Positions 1 through 10,075 of a stretch of 64,000 bases of DNA are shown piece by piece. Below the pieces are notes generated by a model, which was given only the letters and a program-made list of their open reading frames with translations, had not been told where the DNA came from and did no database searches. The DNA lies in the NCBI RefSeq assembly GCF_017315725.1, contig NZ_JAFLRG010000001.1, forward strand, positions 2,542,001-2,606,000, read 5' to 3'. Each line of letters opens with the position of its first letter. The first letter of the stretch is position 1. The position numbers and the translations under genes were made by a program. Source of the stretch: Trinickia acidisoli. Lineage in GTDB: Bacteria; Pseudomonadota; Gammaproteobacteria; Burkholderiales; Burkholderiaceae.

Positions 1-81
1 CGGATAGCGCGAGTCATAGAAATAAGGGGCGGTTGCGTGCGCGAAACAGAATGCGACGAAGCCAAAAACGGGTGCGCGCAC
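1..81 (-). CDS. possible 5' end of a gene cut by the left edge
   Basis: On the minus strand an open frame runs off the left edge for 27 codons from a GTG at 81. It encodes a hydrophobic stretch (VFGFVAFCFAHA) that could be a first membrane segment. There is no convincing ribosome binding site before the GTG. The frame is divergent from the MarR gene, an arrangement common for regulator-controlled transporters. Too little is present to name a family, and it could be a chance open frame. Confidence 0.3.
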   Translation of the reverse strand, partial: MRAPVFGFVAFCFAHATAPYFYDSRYP

Positions 82-281
82 TTTCTGGGTAACTGAAGAT
101 TCTAGCACGCGGGCGTGACGCTCGCCTGCCGCCGCATGACATATGCCTCCCTCTTTGGCATGCCGTCGCGGCTCGCCGCCTCATCGCAAGCAAGGTTGCT
201 CGGAAAGGCTCATAATAGGCGACTCGCTTTAAGGAATTGCTTAAATACTACGGCTACTTGCTTGCCGCAAATAGCCGATGG

Positions 282-310
282 TTGCCGGACAGTGGCTTTG
301 CGCCTACAAT
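282..310 (+). promoter_or_regulatory. sigma70-type promoter of the MarR gene
   Basis: TTGCCG (282-287) and TACAAT (305-310) are separated by exactly 17 bp. This is a good match to the -35/-10 consensus and predicts transcription starting near 317, about 32 nt before the MarR start codon. Confidence 0.6.
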
Positions 311-316
311 CATGCC

Positions 317-326
317 TAGTCAACTA
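317..326. promoter_or_regulatory. putative MarR operator
   Basis: A short inverted repeat, TAGT-CA-ACTA, sits at the predicted transcription start of the MarR gene. Read on the other strand it is TAGTTGACTA, which resembles the TAGTTGA-type half sites bound by several MarR proteins. Its position suggests autorepression of marR and possibly of the efflux genes behind it. This is inference from position and similarity. Confidence 0.4.
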
Positions 327-348
327 TTGCAATCGCACGGAAATCGCC

Positions 349-828
349 ATGACCAAATCGCCTTCGCCGCTGCCGCCTGAGGTATGCAGCTACCAGTTGG
401 ACGAAAGCGTCGGCTATCTGATCGCTCGAGTGAAGTCGAGCCTGTCGAACCAGGTGACGCAACGCACGCTCAACGAGCTGGGCATCACGAGCACGCAAGC
501 GAGCATGTTGTTCATGATCGCGAGCGGGCGGTGCTCGCTGGCCGCAGAGCTCGCGCGCGACTACGGAATTGACGCAAGCGCGGTGACTCGGCTGATCGAT
601 CGGCTAGAAAAGCGTAATCTGCTGTCGCGCGTGCGCAGTTCCGAGGATCGCCGCGCCGTTCATCTGGCCGTGACCGACGAAGGCAGCAAGCTCGCCGCGC
701 GGATGCCCGATATCTTCGGCGGCGTCGTCGACAAGGCGCTCGCGGGCTTCACGCCGGAGGAAGTCGGGTTCTTGAAAAGCATGCTTCGGCGGATTCTCGC
801 CAATACCGGAGACCCCGCCGCGGATTGA
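349..828 (+). CDS. MarR-family transcriptional regulator
   Basis: This 159-residue protein has the MarR fold: a helical N-terminus, then a winged helix-turn-helix around residues 62-115 (LARDYGIDASAVTRLIDRLE, followed by the wing SSEDRRAVHL). The ATG at 349 is chosen because upstream in-frame codons fall before the predicted promoter and give a non-conserved leader. The three genes that follow on the same strand form a tripartite drug efflux system. The likely role is a ligand-responsive repressor of that system, like EmrR for EmrAB. The effector is unknown. Family assignment is firm; the target is inferred from neighbourhood. Confidence 0.9.
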   Translation: MTKSPSPLPPEVCSYQLDESVGYLIARVKSSLSNQVTQRTLNELGITSTQASMLFMIASGRCSLAAELARDYGIDASAVTRLIDRLEKRNLLSRVRSSEDRRAVHLAVTDEGSKLAARMPDIFGGVVDKALAGFTPEEVGFLKSMLRRILANTGDPAAD

Positions 829-915
829 CGGCACCGGGGCGTTTTCGTCGGCGCAAGTTGGCTGACACGGCAACGAGTTTCGAACTTCATTCGTCAAAAA
901 TAAGTTGCAAAGTCC

Positions 916-2448
916 ATGATTACACTCACATCGAAAGGCCGCGCGATGACCTTCTCCTCCGCATCGGCTAGCGCTCACGCTTGTCGCAGCGCGATCGCAA
1001 TCGCCGTTGCCGCGCTCGTGATGGCTGGATGCGCCAACTACGCCGGCATCAAGAGCGACAAGCAGCTCGCGTCGGCCACCGCGCTCGAGGCGACGCGCAG
1101 CCTCCCGAACGAAGGCGGCACGTGGCCGTCGCTCGACTGGGCGAGCGAGTTCGGCGACCCGCAACTGCCCAAGCTCATCGACGAAGCGCTCCAAGGCAAT
1201 CCCTCGATCGCCCAAGCGCAGGCGCGTATCGCCAAGGCGCAGTCGTACATTGAAAGTGCGCACTCGGATCTGCTGCCCAAGGTCAACGGCAGCTACGCCA
1301 TCACGCGCGAGCGCTTCTCCGCCAACGGCCTCTACCCGGCGCCCTTTGGCGGGGGCTGGTTTACCGAGCACAACGTGCTTGCGAGCGCGTCTTGGGACCT
1401 CGACCTCTGGGGCAAGAACCGCGCGCGCTTGAACGCGTCGGTTTCGCAGGAGAAGGCGGCCGAGGCCGACATGCAGGAAGCGCGCATGTCGCTCGCTTCG
1501 TCGGTCGCGCGCACCTATAACCAACTCGCGCAGCTCTACGCCCTGCGCGACATCGCGGCGCGCGAGATCCACAATCGCCAGGAAGTCGGCACGATCACGA
1601 ATGGGCGCGTCGCGGCGGGGCTCGACACGAACGTCGAAAAGGAAACGGCGCGCGGCAACATCGCTACGAGCCAGGCGACCGTGTCCGACCTCGACGGGCA
1701 GATCAAATCGGTCCGCTTTCAGTTGGCCGCGCTGCTCGGCAAAGGCCCCGATCGCGGGCTCGCCATCGCCGATCCCGTGCTCGCACCCGGCGGCGCCGTT
1801 ACGCTGCCGTCCAACTTGCCGGCCGATCTCGTCTCGCGCCGCGCCGACATCGTCGCGGCGCGCTGGCAGGTTCAGGCCGCGCTCGCGAACGTGAAGGAGG
1901 CGAAAGCCGAGTTCTTCCCCGACATCAATCTCGCAGCCGGGATCGGCTTCGACGCGTTCGGGTGGGGCCGCTTCTTGACGGCGGCGAGCCGCCAGCTCCA
2001 AGCCGGCCCGGCCATTCATCTGCCGATCTTCGACGCCGGCGCGCTGCGCGCTCAGCTCAAGGGCCGCTATGCCGATTTCGACCTCGACGTGGCGAACTAC
2101 AACCAGACGCTGATCAACGCGATGTCCGACGTCGCGACGCAAGTGGCTTCGATCCGCGCCATCGACAACGAAATGAGCGACGCCCAGCGCGCGCTCGACG
2201 CGTCGAGCGAGGCCTACCGCCTCGCGGTCATTCGCTACAAAGCGGGGCTGTCGCCGCAACTGCAGGTCCTGACGGCCGACAACGACCGCCTTGCAGCCGA
2301 GCAGACGGTGACGAACCTGAAGATGAAGCGCCGCGATCTGCAGTTCGCGCTGATCCAGGCGCTCGGCGGCGGCTTCGATGCGCGGGCCGCGGGCCTGGCC
2401 GAGCCGGCGTCGGGCGGCGCGGCCGCTGCGGCGCCGTCGGCAAGCTGA
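916..2448 (+). CDS. outer-membrane efflux lipoprotein (NodT/OprM type)
   Basis: The protein is 510 residues from the ATG at 916; an alternative ATG at 946 would remove 10. The N-terminus is a lipoprotein signal with lipobox V-M-A-G-C, Cys 39 from the first start. The rest holds two outer-membrane-efflux (TolC-like) repeats rich in helical heptads. Trimers of this family form the outer-membrane/periplasmic exit duct. It lies 87 bp after the MarR gene and 86 bp before an EmrA-like adaptor, so it is the outer-membrane part of that pump. The C-terminal Ala/Ser/Gly-rich tail is low complexity. Confidence 0.92.
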   Translation: MITLTSKGRAMTFSSASASAHACRSAIAIAVAALVMAGCANYAGIKSDKQLASATALEATRSLPNEGGTWPSLDWASEFGDPQLPKLIDEALQGNPSIAQAQARIAKAQSYIESAHSDLLPKVNGSYAITRERFSANGLYPAPFGGGWFTEHNVLASASWDLDLWGKNRARLNASVSQEKAAEADMQEARMSLASSVARTYNQLAQLYALRDIAAREIHNRQEVGTITNGRVAAGLDTNVEKETARGNIATSQATVSDLDGQIKSVRFQLAALLGKGPDRGLAIADPVLAPGGAVTLPSNLPADLVSRRADIVAARWQVQAALANVKEAKAEFFPDINLAAGIGFDAFGWGRFLTAASRQLQAGPAIHLPIFDAGALRAQLKGRYADFDLDVANYNQTLINAMSDVATQVASIRAIDNEMSDAQRALDASSEAYRLAVIRYKAGLSPQLQVLTADNDRLAAEQTVTNLKMKRRDLQFALIQALGGGFDARAAGLAEPASGGAAAAAPSAS

Positions 2449-2534
2449 GCGACAGTACGCAACGAACGAATACCCAGCAAGATTCAACGATAGAGCTTCG
2501 ATAGATCGAGACTCGAGAAACGGAGAGCATTTCC

Positions 2535-3797
2535 ATGAGCGACACTCAACAAACCGCCGCGAGCGCGCAGTCGCAGAACAATAACAGCAGGCGCAAGCGC
2601 CTGATGACACTGCTCATCGGCGTCATTCTCATCGCGGCCGTCGCGTACGGCTTGTATTACTTCCTCGACGCGCGTTTCCATGAGGACACCGACGACGCCT
2701 ACGTCAACGGCAACGTCGTGCAGATCACGCCGCAGGTGACCGGTACGGTCATCGCCGTCAACGCCGACGACACGCAAACCGTCAAGGCCGGCGATCCGCT
2801 CGTCGTGCTCGACGGCGCCGACGCGCACGTCTCGCTGCAACAGGCCGAAGCCAATCTTGCGCAAACGGTGCGGCAAGTGCGTGGCCTGTTCGTCAACAAC
2901 GACGAATACCAAGCGCAAATCGCCCAGCGTCAAGCCGATCTGTCGCGCGCACAAGACGACCTGCGCAGGCGCATGGCCGTCGCACAAACGGGCGCAGTCT
3001 CGCAGGAAGAGATCTCGCACGCACGCGATGCTGTCAAGGCCGCGCAGGCCGCGCTCGACGCCGCCGACCAACAACTCGCGTCGAACCGCGCTCTGACGTC
3101 GAACACCACGATCGCGACGCACCCGAACGTGCTCGCCGCCGCAGCGAAGGTGCGCGATGCCTACCTGAACAACGCGCGCAACGTGCTGCCCGCGCCCGTC
3201 ACCGGCTACGTCGCCAAGCGCGCGGTGCAAGTGGGCCAACGCGTCTCGCCGGGCACGCCGCTGATGGCGATCGTCCCGCTCGAATCGGTGTGGGTCGACG
3301 CCAACTTCAAGGAAGTACAGCTCAAGCACATGCGCATCGGCCAGCCCGTAGAGTTGACCGCCGACATCTACGGTTCGTCGGTCGTCTATCACGGTAAGGT
3401 CGTCGGCTTCTCGGCCGGCACGGGTTCCGCGTTCTCGCTGCTGCCGGCGCAAAACGCAACGGGCAACTGGATCAAGGTCGTGCAACGCCTGCCCGTGCGC
3501 GTCGCGCTCGATCCCGCGGAACTGCGTACACATCCGCTGCGCATCGGCCTGTCGATGCAAGTCGACGTCGACATCAAGAACGACACCGGCAGCCAGCTCA
3601 GCACCGCGCAGAACACCGTCTATCAGACGAACGTGTTCGACAAGTACGGCGACGAGGCCAATGCGGAGATCGCGCGCATCATCGCCGAAAACGCCGGCGG
3701 AAACAGCGGTCTCGCGCAGCAAAAGCAATCGGCCGGCACCCCGCGTGCGCAGGCCGGTCGCGCCACGAAGGTCGCGAGCGGCAGCTCGATGATGTAA
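2535..3797 (+). CDS. EmrA-like HlyD-family periplasmic adaptor
   Basis: This is a 420-residue membrane-fusion protein. A short basic N-terminus precedes one transmembrane helix (about residues 26-45). Then come the first lipoyl half (DDAYVNGNVVQITPQVTG), a long alpha-helical hairpin, the second lipoyl half (APVTGYVAKRAVQVGQRVSPG) and a beta-barrel domain. Such adaptors join an inner-membrane MFS pump to an outer-membrane channel, and genes for both flank it. A GGAGA-type ribosome binding site precedes the ATG. The tail past residue 360 (Gln/Ala-rich) is divergent. The substrate cannot be read from the sequence. Confidence 0.92.
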   Translation: MSDTQQTAASAQSQNNNSRRKRLMTLLIGVILIAAVAYGLYYFLDARFHEDTDDAYVNGNVVQITPQVTGTVIAVNADDTQTVKAGDPLVVLDGADAHVSLQQAEANLAQTVRQVRGLFVNNDEYQAQIAQRQADLSRAQDDLRRRMAVAQTGAVSQEEISHARDAVKAAQAALDAADQQLASNRALTSNTTIATHPNVLAAAAKVRDAYLNNARNVLPAPVTGYVAKRAVQVGQRVSPGTPLMAIVPLESVWVDANFKEVQLKHMRIGQPVELTADIYGSSVVYHGKVVGFSAGTGSAFSLLPAQNATGNWIKVVQRLPVRVALDPAELRTHPLRIGLSMQVDVDIKNDTGSQLSTAQNTVYQTNVFDKYGDEANAEIARIIAENAGGNSGLAQQKQSAGTPRAQAGRATKVASGSSMM

Positions 3798-3851
3798 GCG
3801 GCGCCGCGCCCCATTGACGAAAACTAGGAAGGTTCCGAGGTCACTCGCGTA

Positions 3852-5411
3852 ATGGCTCAGCCCCAAGCCTCTCACCCGCCGCTCAGCGGCGTCCCGCTCG
3901 TGATCGGCACGATCGCCGTATCGCTCGCCGTGTTCATGAACGTGCTCGACACATCGATCGCGAACGTGTCGATTCCCACGATTTCGGGCGACCTCGGCGT
4001 ATCCTCGGATCAGGGCACCTGGGTCATCACGTCGTTCGCCGTCGCCAACGCGATCTCGGTGCCGCTGACCGGCTGGCTCACGGAGCGGCTCGGGCAGGTG
4101 CGTCTGTTTCTCGCGTCGATCGTGCTGTTCGTGCTCTCGTCGTGGATGTGCGGGCTCTCGCCGACGCTGCCGTTTCTGCTCTTCTCGCGCGTGATCCAGG
4201 GCGCCGTGGCAGGCCCGATGATTCCGCTGTCGCAAACGCTGCTGCTCGCGAGTTATCCGCGCGCGAAAGCGCCGCTGGCGCTGTCGATGTGGTCGATGAC
4301 GACACTGATCGCGCCCGTCGCCGGGCCGATTCTCGGCGGATGGATCTCCGACAACATCTCGTGGCCGTGGATCTTCTACGTCAACATCCCCGTCGGCATC
4401 GTGGCGGCGCTCGCCACCTGGGCCATTTTCCGTACGCGCGATTCCGTCATCAAGAAAGCGCCGATCGATAGGGTCGGCCTCGCGCTGCTCGTGATCTGGG
4501 TCGGCTCGCTGCAAGTGATGCTCGACAAGGGCAAGGACCTCGATTGGTTCTCGTCCGCGACGGTCGTCGCGCTCGCGCTCACGGCCCTCATCGGGTTCGC
4601 GTTCTTCGTCGTATGGGAATTGACCGCCGATCACCCCGTCGTCGATTTATCGCTGTTCAAGAAGCGCAACTTCACGGGGGGCACCGTCGCGCTGTCCATC
4701 GGCTACGGGCTCTACTTCGGCAATCTCGTGCTGCTGCCGCTTTGGCTGCAAACCGACATCGGCTACACGGCAACCGACGCGGGGCTCGTCATGGCGCCCG
4801 TCGGCGTGTTTGCGATTCTGCTCTCGCCCGTCACAGGTAAATTTCTGCCGCGCACGGACCCGCGCAAGATCGCCACGGCCGCGTTCGTCGTGTTCGCGCT
4901 GTGCTTCTGGATGCGCTCACGCTATACGACAGGCGTCGATACCTGGTCGCTCGCGCTGCCGACGCTCGTGCAGGGGATCGCGATGGCGGGATTCTTCATC
5001 CCGCTCGTCTCGATCACGTTGTCCGGCTTGCCCGGCCATCGGATCGCCGCGGCATCGGGGCTCTCGAACTTCGTGCGGATCATGTGCGGCGGCATTGGCA
5101 CGTCGATCTTCACCACGGCATGGGATCACCGCACGAGCTTTCACCATGCACAGTTGACCGAGCGCGCCAGCGCGTTCGATCCGACCTTTGGTCAATCGAT
5201 GTCGCAACTCGGTTCGCTCGGCCTCGATCCCTCGCAGGGCTATGGGATGTTCGATCGACTCGTGACGCAGCAAGCAGCGCAACTCGGCGTGAACGACCTG
5301 TTTTATATCTCGTCGGTCATCTTCCTCGTGCTGATCGCGCTGATCTGGATCACGCGGCCCGAACGCAGCGGCGGCGGCGATTCGAGCGCCGCGGCGTCGG
5401 CGGCGCACTAG
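3852..5411 (+). CDS. EmrB/QacA-type DHA2 MFS drug exporter
   Basis: This 519-residue protein has about 14 hydrophobic segments, as expected for the DHA2 drug:H+ antiporter family. Visible signatures are the helix-1 motif MNVLDTSIANVSIP, the loop motif GWLTERLGQVRLF, and the antiporter motif around residues 145-165 (IAPVAGPILGGW). It follows the adaptor by 54 bp and completes a MarR-OMF-EmrA-EmrB efflux operon. It works in the inner membrane, driven by proton motive force. Homologues export uncouplers, aromatic acids or antibiotics; the substrate here is unknown. Confidence 0.93.
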   Translation: MAQPQASHPPLSGVPLVIGTIAVSLAVFMNVLDTSIANVSIPTISGDLGVSSDQGTWVITSFAVANAISVPLTGWLTERLGQVRLFLASIVLFVLSSWMCGLSPTLPFLLFSRVIQGAVAGPMIPLSQTLLLASYPRAKAPLALSMWSMTTLIAPVAGPILGGWISDNISWPWIFYVNIPVGIVAALATWAIFRTRDSVIKKAPIDRVGLALLVIWVGSLQVMLDKGKDLDWFSSATVVALALTALIGFAFFVVWELTADHPVVDLSLFKKRNFTGGTVALSIGYGLYFGNLVLLPLWLQTDIGYTATDAGLVMAPVGVFAILLSPVTGKFLPRTDPRKIATAAFVVFALCFWMRSRYTTGVDTWSLALPTLVQGIAMAGFFIPLVSITLSGLPGHRIAAASGLSNFVRIMCGGIGTSIFTTAWDHRTSFHHAQLTERASAFDPTFGQSMSQLGSLGLDPSQGYGMFDRLVTQQAAQLGVNDLFYISSVIFLVLIALIWITRPERSGGGDSSAAASAAH

Positions 5412-5442
5412 CGGCGCGCGCTACCGCCTACCTCGCATATGC

Positions 5443-5470
5443 AAACGCCCGGTCTGCCGGGCGTTTGTTC
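5443..5470 (+). terminator. terminator after the EmrB-like gene
   Basis: A 10-bp perfect stem AAACGCCCGG / CCGGGCGTTT with a TCTG loop, followed by GTTC, lies 32 bp after the pump stop codon. The A-tract and T-tract sides make it usable in both directions, so it may also end the leftward truB transcript. Confidence 0.75.
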
Positions 5471-5525
5471 ATCTTCGCGTCGATCCGATCGCGAATTGCG
5501 GATCGTGGATCGCCGGTCTGCCGGG

Positions 5526-6491
5526 CTAGGTCGGCGACGGCGCGGTCACGATCAGCCGCTCGGGTGCGAGCACGCCGTTCGCCGCTCTCGCCACACCGAG
5601 CAGCGCACCGTCTTCATCGCGGTACACACGCACTCGCGTCTCCGCGGTCGTGTTTTGGTCCGCCGACTCCAACGCCGGCGCGGGCGGCAAATCCGCCAAG
5701 CGCAACCGTTGGCCGTGCAAAAAACGCTGCGCTTGCGCAGGACCGAGACGCACTACCGGGAACGTCGAGAGCAGCGCATCGATCGGCCGCAAACATGCAT
5801 CGCGCGCGGCGCCGTCCATCTGCTCGAGCGCCTCGAGCGTCACGGCATGATCGAGCGTCAGCGCCCCGACCCCCGTGCGCCTCAAGGCGACGAGATGCGC
5901 CCCGCAGCCGAGCACCGCACCGATGTCCTCGGCCAGCGTCCGTACATAGGTGCCCTTGCTGCAGGTGACGCGAAACGTCACGTCGGGCAATGCGGCATGC
6001 AGCAAGTCGAGCGCGTGGATCGTCACCGCGCGCGCCGCGCGTTCGACGACCTGGCCCGCCCGCGCGTACTCATACAGCGGCTTGCCGTCGCGCTTGAGCG
6101 CCGAATGCATCGGCGGCACTTGCGAAATCGGTCCGCGAAATCGCGCGAGCGCCGCCTCGATCTCAGGCATGCCGGCTTCGACCCGGCGCGTTTCCAGCAC
6201 TTCGCCCTCGGCATCACCCGTGCTCGTGCGCGCACCTAAACGCATCGTCGCTTCGTAGGTCTTATCGGCTTCGAGCAAGTCTTGCGAAAACTTCGTCGCC
6301 TCACCGAAGCAAAGCGGCAGCAAGCCCGACGCGAGCGGATCGAGCGTACCGGTATGGCCCGCCTTCTGGGCAAGCAACAGCCGCTTGGCGCGGACTAGCG
6401 CATCGTTGCTCGACAATCCGATGCCCTTGTCGAGCAGCAAAACGCCGTCGAGCGCGCGACGCGGCACGCGCGGACGTTGGGGTTGTTTCAT
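5526..6491 (-). CDS. truB: tRNA pseudouridine(55) synthase TruB
   Basis: The 321-residue protein isomerises U55 in the T loop of tRNAs. The catalytic motif GHTGTLDPLASG places the nucleophilic aspartate at residue 51. The KGTYVRTLAEDIG motif and the C-terminal PUA-like part (PVVRLGPAQAQRFLHGQ) are present. The start at 6491 (MKQPQRPRVPRRA) is chosen from homology and lies 23 bp after rbfA; a longer open frame upstream overlaps rbfA and is rejected. It is the distal gene of the rimP-nusA-infB-rbfA-truB block, the usual order in this family of bacteria. Confidence 0.96.
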   Translation of the reverse strand: MKQPQRPRVPRRALDGVLLLDKGIGLSSNDALVRAKRLLLAQKAGHTGTLDPLASGLLPLCFGEATKFSQDLLEADKTYEATMRLGARTSTGDAEGEVLETRRVEAGMPEIEAALARFRGPISQVPPMHSALKRDGKPLYEYARAGQVVERAARAVTIHALDLLHAALPDVTFRVTCSKGTYVRTLAEDIGAVLGCGAHLVALRRTGVGALTLDHAVTLEALEQMDGAARDACLRPIDALLSTFPVVRLGPAQAQRFLHGQRLRLADLPPAPALESADQNTTAETRVRVYRDEDGALLGVARAANGVLAPERLIVTAPSPT

Positions 6492-6514
6492 TGGCCTGTC
6501 TCGCGCGAGCGTGT

Positions 6515-6883
6515 TCAATCGTCCTTCGCGCGCGTGGCGTTCGCTTCGTCGATCAGACGCGACATCTCGACGGCTTTCTCGATCGTCTTGTCGTAGTGGA
6601 AATGCAGCGTGGGCACCGTATGGATGTGCAAGCGCTTGAACAGCAGATTGTGCAAATGCCCGGCCGCATGATTGAGCGCGGTTTGGGTAGCCTGCGCATC
6701 GCCAGTCAGCGTCGTGAAGTAGACCTTCGCATGCGCGTAGTCGGGCGTGAGCTCTACGCTTTGGATCGTGACGAGCCCGATGCGCGGGTCTTTGACCTCG
6801 CGTGCGATGAGTTCGGACAGATCGCGTTGAATTTGATCGGCGATCTGAACGTTGCGATTGGGAGACGTGCGTTTCTTCGGCAT
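6515..6883 (-). CDS. rbfA: 30S ribosome-binding factor A
   Basis: This 122-residue KH-fold protein helps mature the 16S rRNA 5' end and the small subunit. Recognisable parts are the start [20 protein letters not shown], the segment [27 protein letters not shown], and the C-terminal helix ending near RTPTLHF-like residues. Length is typical. It sits between infB and truB. A strong terminator-like hairpin lies between it and infB, so rbfA-truB expression may depend on read-through or on a local promoter. Confidence 0.96.
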   Translation of the reverse strand: MPKKRTSPNRNVQIADQIQRDLSELIAREVKDPRIGLVTIQSVELTPDYAHAKVYFTTLTGDAQATQTALNHAAGHLHNLLFKRLHIHTVPTLHFHYDKTIEKAVEMSRLIDEANATRAKDD

Positions 6884-6980
6884 GATGAACCCGCTTAGCG
6901 GTTAGGGCGCGCGAGCGCGCGGCCCGGCGAGGGCACGACGCGAGTGAAGGCCAACCGGCCCGCGCGCCGATGCGCCGCCA

Positions 6981-7023
6981 TAAAAACAACGGGGCGGAGG
7001 AGGCTTACCGCCTGCTCCGCCCC
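6981..7023 (-). terminator. intrinsic-terminator-like hairpin between infB and rbfA
   Basis: On the minus strand a 9-bp GC stem (GGGGCGGAG 6991-6999 with CTCCGCCCC 7015-7023) continues into a 4-bp inner stem (AGGC/GCCT) with a 5-nt loop. It is followed by GTTGTTTTTA. It lies 18 bp after the infB stop, inside a block normally co-transcribed with rbfA-truB, so it probably acts as a partial terminator. Confidence 0.65.
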
Positions 7024-7040
7024 GAGCCGCGCGCTTGCGA

Positions 7041-9980
7041 TCAGAGCGTACGCGCGACTTCCGTGACTTCGAACACCTCGAACTGATCGCCTTCGACGAT
7101 ATCGTTGAAGTTCTTGATCGACATCCCGCACTCGAAGCCTTGCTTCACTTCCTTCACGTCGTCCTTGAAGCGCTTGAGCGAATCGAGTTCGCCCTGGAAG
7201 ATGACGACGTTGTTGCGCAGCACACGCACCGACGACGAACGCTTGACGATGCCGTCCGTGACCATACAGCCGGCCACCGCGCCGATCTTCGGTACCTTGA
7301 AGACTTGACGCACCTCGACCATGCCCGTGATGACTTCGCGCTTTTCGGGCGCGAGCATGCCCGACATCGCTGCCTTCACCTCATCCACGGCGTCGTAGAT
7401 GATGTTGTAGTAGCGGATATCGATACCGTTCGTCTCGGCCAACTTGCGGGCCTGTGCATCGGCACGCGTGTTGAAGCCGATGATGACCGCCTTCGACGCC
7501 GTCGCGAGGTTGACGTCCGATTCGCTGATGCCGCCGACGGCGCCATGCACGATCTGCACGCGCACTTCGTCGGTCGACAGTTTCTGCAACGACTGCACGA
7601 GCGCTTCTTGCGAGCCTTGCACGTCGGCCTTGACGATGAGCGGTAGCGTTTGCACTTCGCCTTCGCCCATCTGCTCGAGCATGCTTTCGAGCTTGGCGGC
7701 CTGCTGCTTCGCGAGCTTGACGTCGCGGAACTTGCCTTGACGGAACATCGCGATTTCGCGTGCCTTGCGCTCGTCGGGCAGCACCATCACTTCCTCGCCC
7801 GCGGCCGGCACTTCCGACAAACCTTGAATCTCGACCGGAATCGACGGGCCGGCCTCCTTCGTGGCCTTGCCCGTTTCGTCGAGCATCGCTCGCACGCGGC
7901 CGTAGGCGCTGCCCGCGAGCACGACGTCGCCGCGCGAAAGCGTACCCGACTGGACGAGCACGGTCGCAACCGGGCCCTTACCCTTGTCGAGCTTCGCTTC
8001 GATGACGAGACCCTTGGCCGGCGCCGCCACCGGTGCCGTCAACTCGAGCACTTCGGCTTGCAGCAGCAGATTCTCGAGCAGATCGTCGATGCCCGCGCCC
8101 GTTTTCGCCGAGACCGGGACGAACGGCGAATCGCCGCCGTATTCTTCCGGCACGACGCCTTCGGTGACGAGCTCTTGCTTGACGCGATCGGGGTTCGCCT
8201 CGGGCTTGTCGATCTTGTTGATCGCGACGACGATCGGCACGCCGCCGGCCTTCGCGTGAGCGATTGCTTCCTTCGTCTGCGGCATCACGCCGTCGTCGGC
8301 CGCCACCACGAGAATGACGATGTCGGTCGCCTTCGCACCGCGCGCCCGCATCGCCGTGAACGCCTCGTGACCCGGCGTATCGAGGAACGTGATGACCCCA
8401 CGCGGCGTTTCGACGTGATAGGCGCCGATGTGCTGCGTAATGCCGCCCGCCTCGCCCGCCGCCACCTTCGCGCGGCGAATGTAGTCGAGCAGCGACGTCT
8501 TGCCGTGGTCGACGTGGCCCATGACCGTGACGACCGGCGGACGCGGCAGTTGCTCGGCGTCGGTCGCTTCGCCTTCGACGAGCAGCGCTTCAGGATCGTC
8601 GAGCTTGGCCGCAACCGCATGGTGGCCGAGCTCCTCGACGATGATCATCGCCGTTTCCTGATCGAGCATCTGGTTGATCGTGACCATCTGGCCGAGCTTC
8701 ATCATCACCTTGATGGCTTCCGACGCCTTCACGGACATCTTGTGGGCGAGGTCGGCCACGGTGATCGTCTCGGGCACGTGCACTTCGCGCACGATCGGCT
8801 CGGTGGGCGCTTGGAACGACGTGGCCGCATCCTGATGCTTGCCGCGGCCCTTCGGACCGCCGCGCCAGCCGCGGTCGACGCCGCCGCTCGAATCGCCGCG
8901 CGTCTTGATACCGCGACGCTTCGCGGCGTCGTCCTGCCAGCCGCCCTTGCCGCCTTGCTTCTTTTTGTCCGCACCGGGCGCCGCCGCGGGCTGCGCCGTC
9001 GTGGAAGGTGCCGCCGCGCCTGCGGCCGGCTTGCGTGCCGCCGCGGGGCGCGGTGCCGCGCCTTCCGGACGCACCGGCTTGTGCAGCGTACCCTTCGCCT
9101 CGGCCGCCTTGGCAGCTTCGACCGGCTTCGCGACGGGCGCCGGCTCCGGCGCCTTCACCTGCGCCTTGCGCGGCGTGTTCATCATTTCGCGGATAGCGCG
9201 CGCCTCGGCCTCGGCCGCTTCGCGGCGCTTGCGAATTTCTTCCTGCTCGGCGCGTGCCTTCTCGGCAGCCTCACGAGCCGCATCCTCGGCCTTCTTGGCC
9301 GCTTCCCGCTGTGCGGCGCGCTCGGCTGCGGCGCGCTCGTCCTCGGCAGCGTTGCGCTCGGCCTGCTCGCGAGCCACGGCCTCGGCATTCGTCTTTGCCG
9401 CCTCGGCGTGCGTCTTTGCAGCGGCTGCCTCGGCATGCGTCTTCGCAGCCTCTTCCTCGGCGCGGCGACGTTCGGCCTCAGCGGCCTTCTCACGCGCCTG
9501 GCGCTCGAGTTCCTCGCGCTCGAGCCGCTCTTGGCGCTCGCGCAACTCCTGCGCTTGTTGCTCGAGCAACTCCGCCTCGCGGCGCGCTTCTTCCTCGCGA
9601 CGCTGCAACTCGATGCTCTCGTCGACGTCGGCCGCTTGGTCTGCTGCAGCCTCGGCCGTAGCGGCCCCGTCGCTCGTCTCGTCGCGTTTCACGAACACAC
9701 GTTTCTTGCGCACTTCGACCTGAATGGTGCGAGCCTTGCCCGTCGCGTCGGATTGCTTGATCTCCGACGTGTGCCGGCGAGTCAGCGTGATCTTGCGCTT
9801 GTCGGTATCGGACGAGCCGTGCGACTTGCGCAAATGATCGAGCAGGCGCGCCTTGTCCGTTTCGGACAAAGCATCGTCCTCGCTCGCTTTCTGGACACCC
9901 GCCGCCTGGAGCTGCTCGAGCAGCACCCCGGCCGGCATTTTCAGTTCCGCGGCAAATTGGGCTACGTTGTTACTCGCCAT
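7041..9980 (-). CDS. infB: translation initiation factor IF-2
   Basis: This 979-residue GTPase brings fMet-tRNA to the 30S subunit. It opens with an IF2_N module ([16 protein letters not shown]). A long charged linker follows (about residues 55-400), very rich in Ala/Glu/Arg with repeats of AAKTHAEAA type. The G domain has G1 GHVDHGKTS (about 483-491), G3 DTPGHEAF (about 532), G4 NKID (about 590) and G5 SAK. Domains II, III and IV complete the protein. Length fits the long beta form in betaproteobacteria. It is 95 bp downstream of nusA. Confidence 0.98.
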   Translation of the reverse strand: MASNNVAQFAAELKMPAGVLLEQLQAAGVQKASEDDALSETDKARLLDHLRKSHGSSDTDKRKITLTRRHTSEIKQSDATGKARTIQVEVRKKRVFVKRDETSDGAATAEAAADQAADVDESIELQRREEEARREAELLEQQAQELRERQERLEREELERQAREKAAEAERRRAEEEAAKTHAEAAAAKTHAEAAKTNAEAVAREQAERNAAEDERAAAERAAQREAAKKAEDAAREAAEKARAEQEEIRKRREAAEAEARAIREMMNTPRKAQVKAPEPAPVAKPVEAAKAAEAKGTLHKPVRPEGAAPRPAAARKPAAGAAAPSTTAQPAAAPGADKKKQGGKGGWQDDAAKRRGIKTRGDSSGGVDRGWRGGPKGRGKHQDAATSFQAPTEPIVREVHVPETITVADLAHKMSVKASEAIKVMMKLGQMVTINQMLDQETAMIIVEELGHHAVAAKLDDPEALLVEGEATDAEQLPRPPVVTVMGHVDHGKTSLLDYIRRAKVAAGEAGGITQHIGAYHVETPRGVITFLDTPGHEAFTAMRARGAKATDIVILVVAADDGVMPQTKEAIAHAKAGGVPIVVAINKIDKPEANPDRVKQELVTEGVVPEEYGGDSPFVPVSAKTGAGIDDLLENLLLQAEVLELTAPVAAPAKGLVIEAKLDKGKGPVATVLVQSGTLSRGDVVLAGSAYGRVRAMLDETGKATKEAGPSIPVEIQGLSEVPAAGEEVMVLPDERKAREIAMFRQGKFRDVKLAKQQAAKLESMLEQMGEGEVQTLPLIVKADVQGSQEALVQSLQKLSTDEVRVQIVHGAVGGISESDVNLATASKAVIIGFNTRADAQARKLAETNGIDIRYYNIIYDAVDEVKAAMSGMLAPEKREVITGMVEVRQVFKVPKIGAVAGCMVTDGIVKRSSSVRVLRNNVVIFQGELDSLKRFKDDVKEVKQGFECGMSIKNFNDIVEGDQFEVFEVTEVARTL

Positions 9981-10075
9981 TCATTCCTCTTAGTGCAAGG
10001 ACCGATTCCTTGCGGTTAGCATCGGGTCGTGCGATCGTCCGATCGCTGTGGGGTCAGTGCGCCATGGTCATTCAC

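Noticed and set aside
604-4634. Very long minus-strand open frames opposite the efflux operon
   Set aside because: They are antisense to well-supported genes, are Arg/His/Ala-rich and match no family; they are by-products of high G+C codon usage.
7650-10019. 789-codon plus-strand frame opposite infB
   Set aside because: Purely the complement of the IF-2 gene, with unnatural Arg/Leu/His composition.
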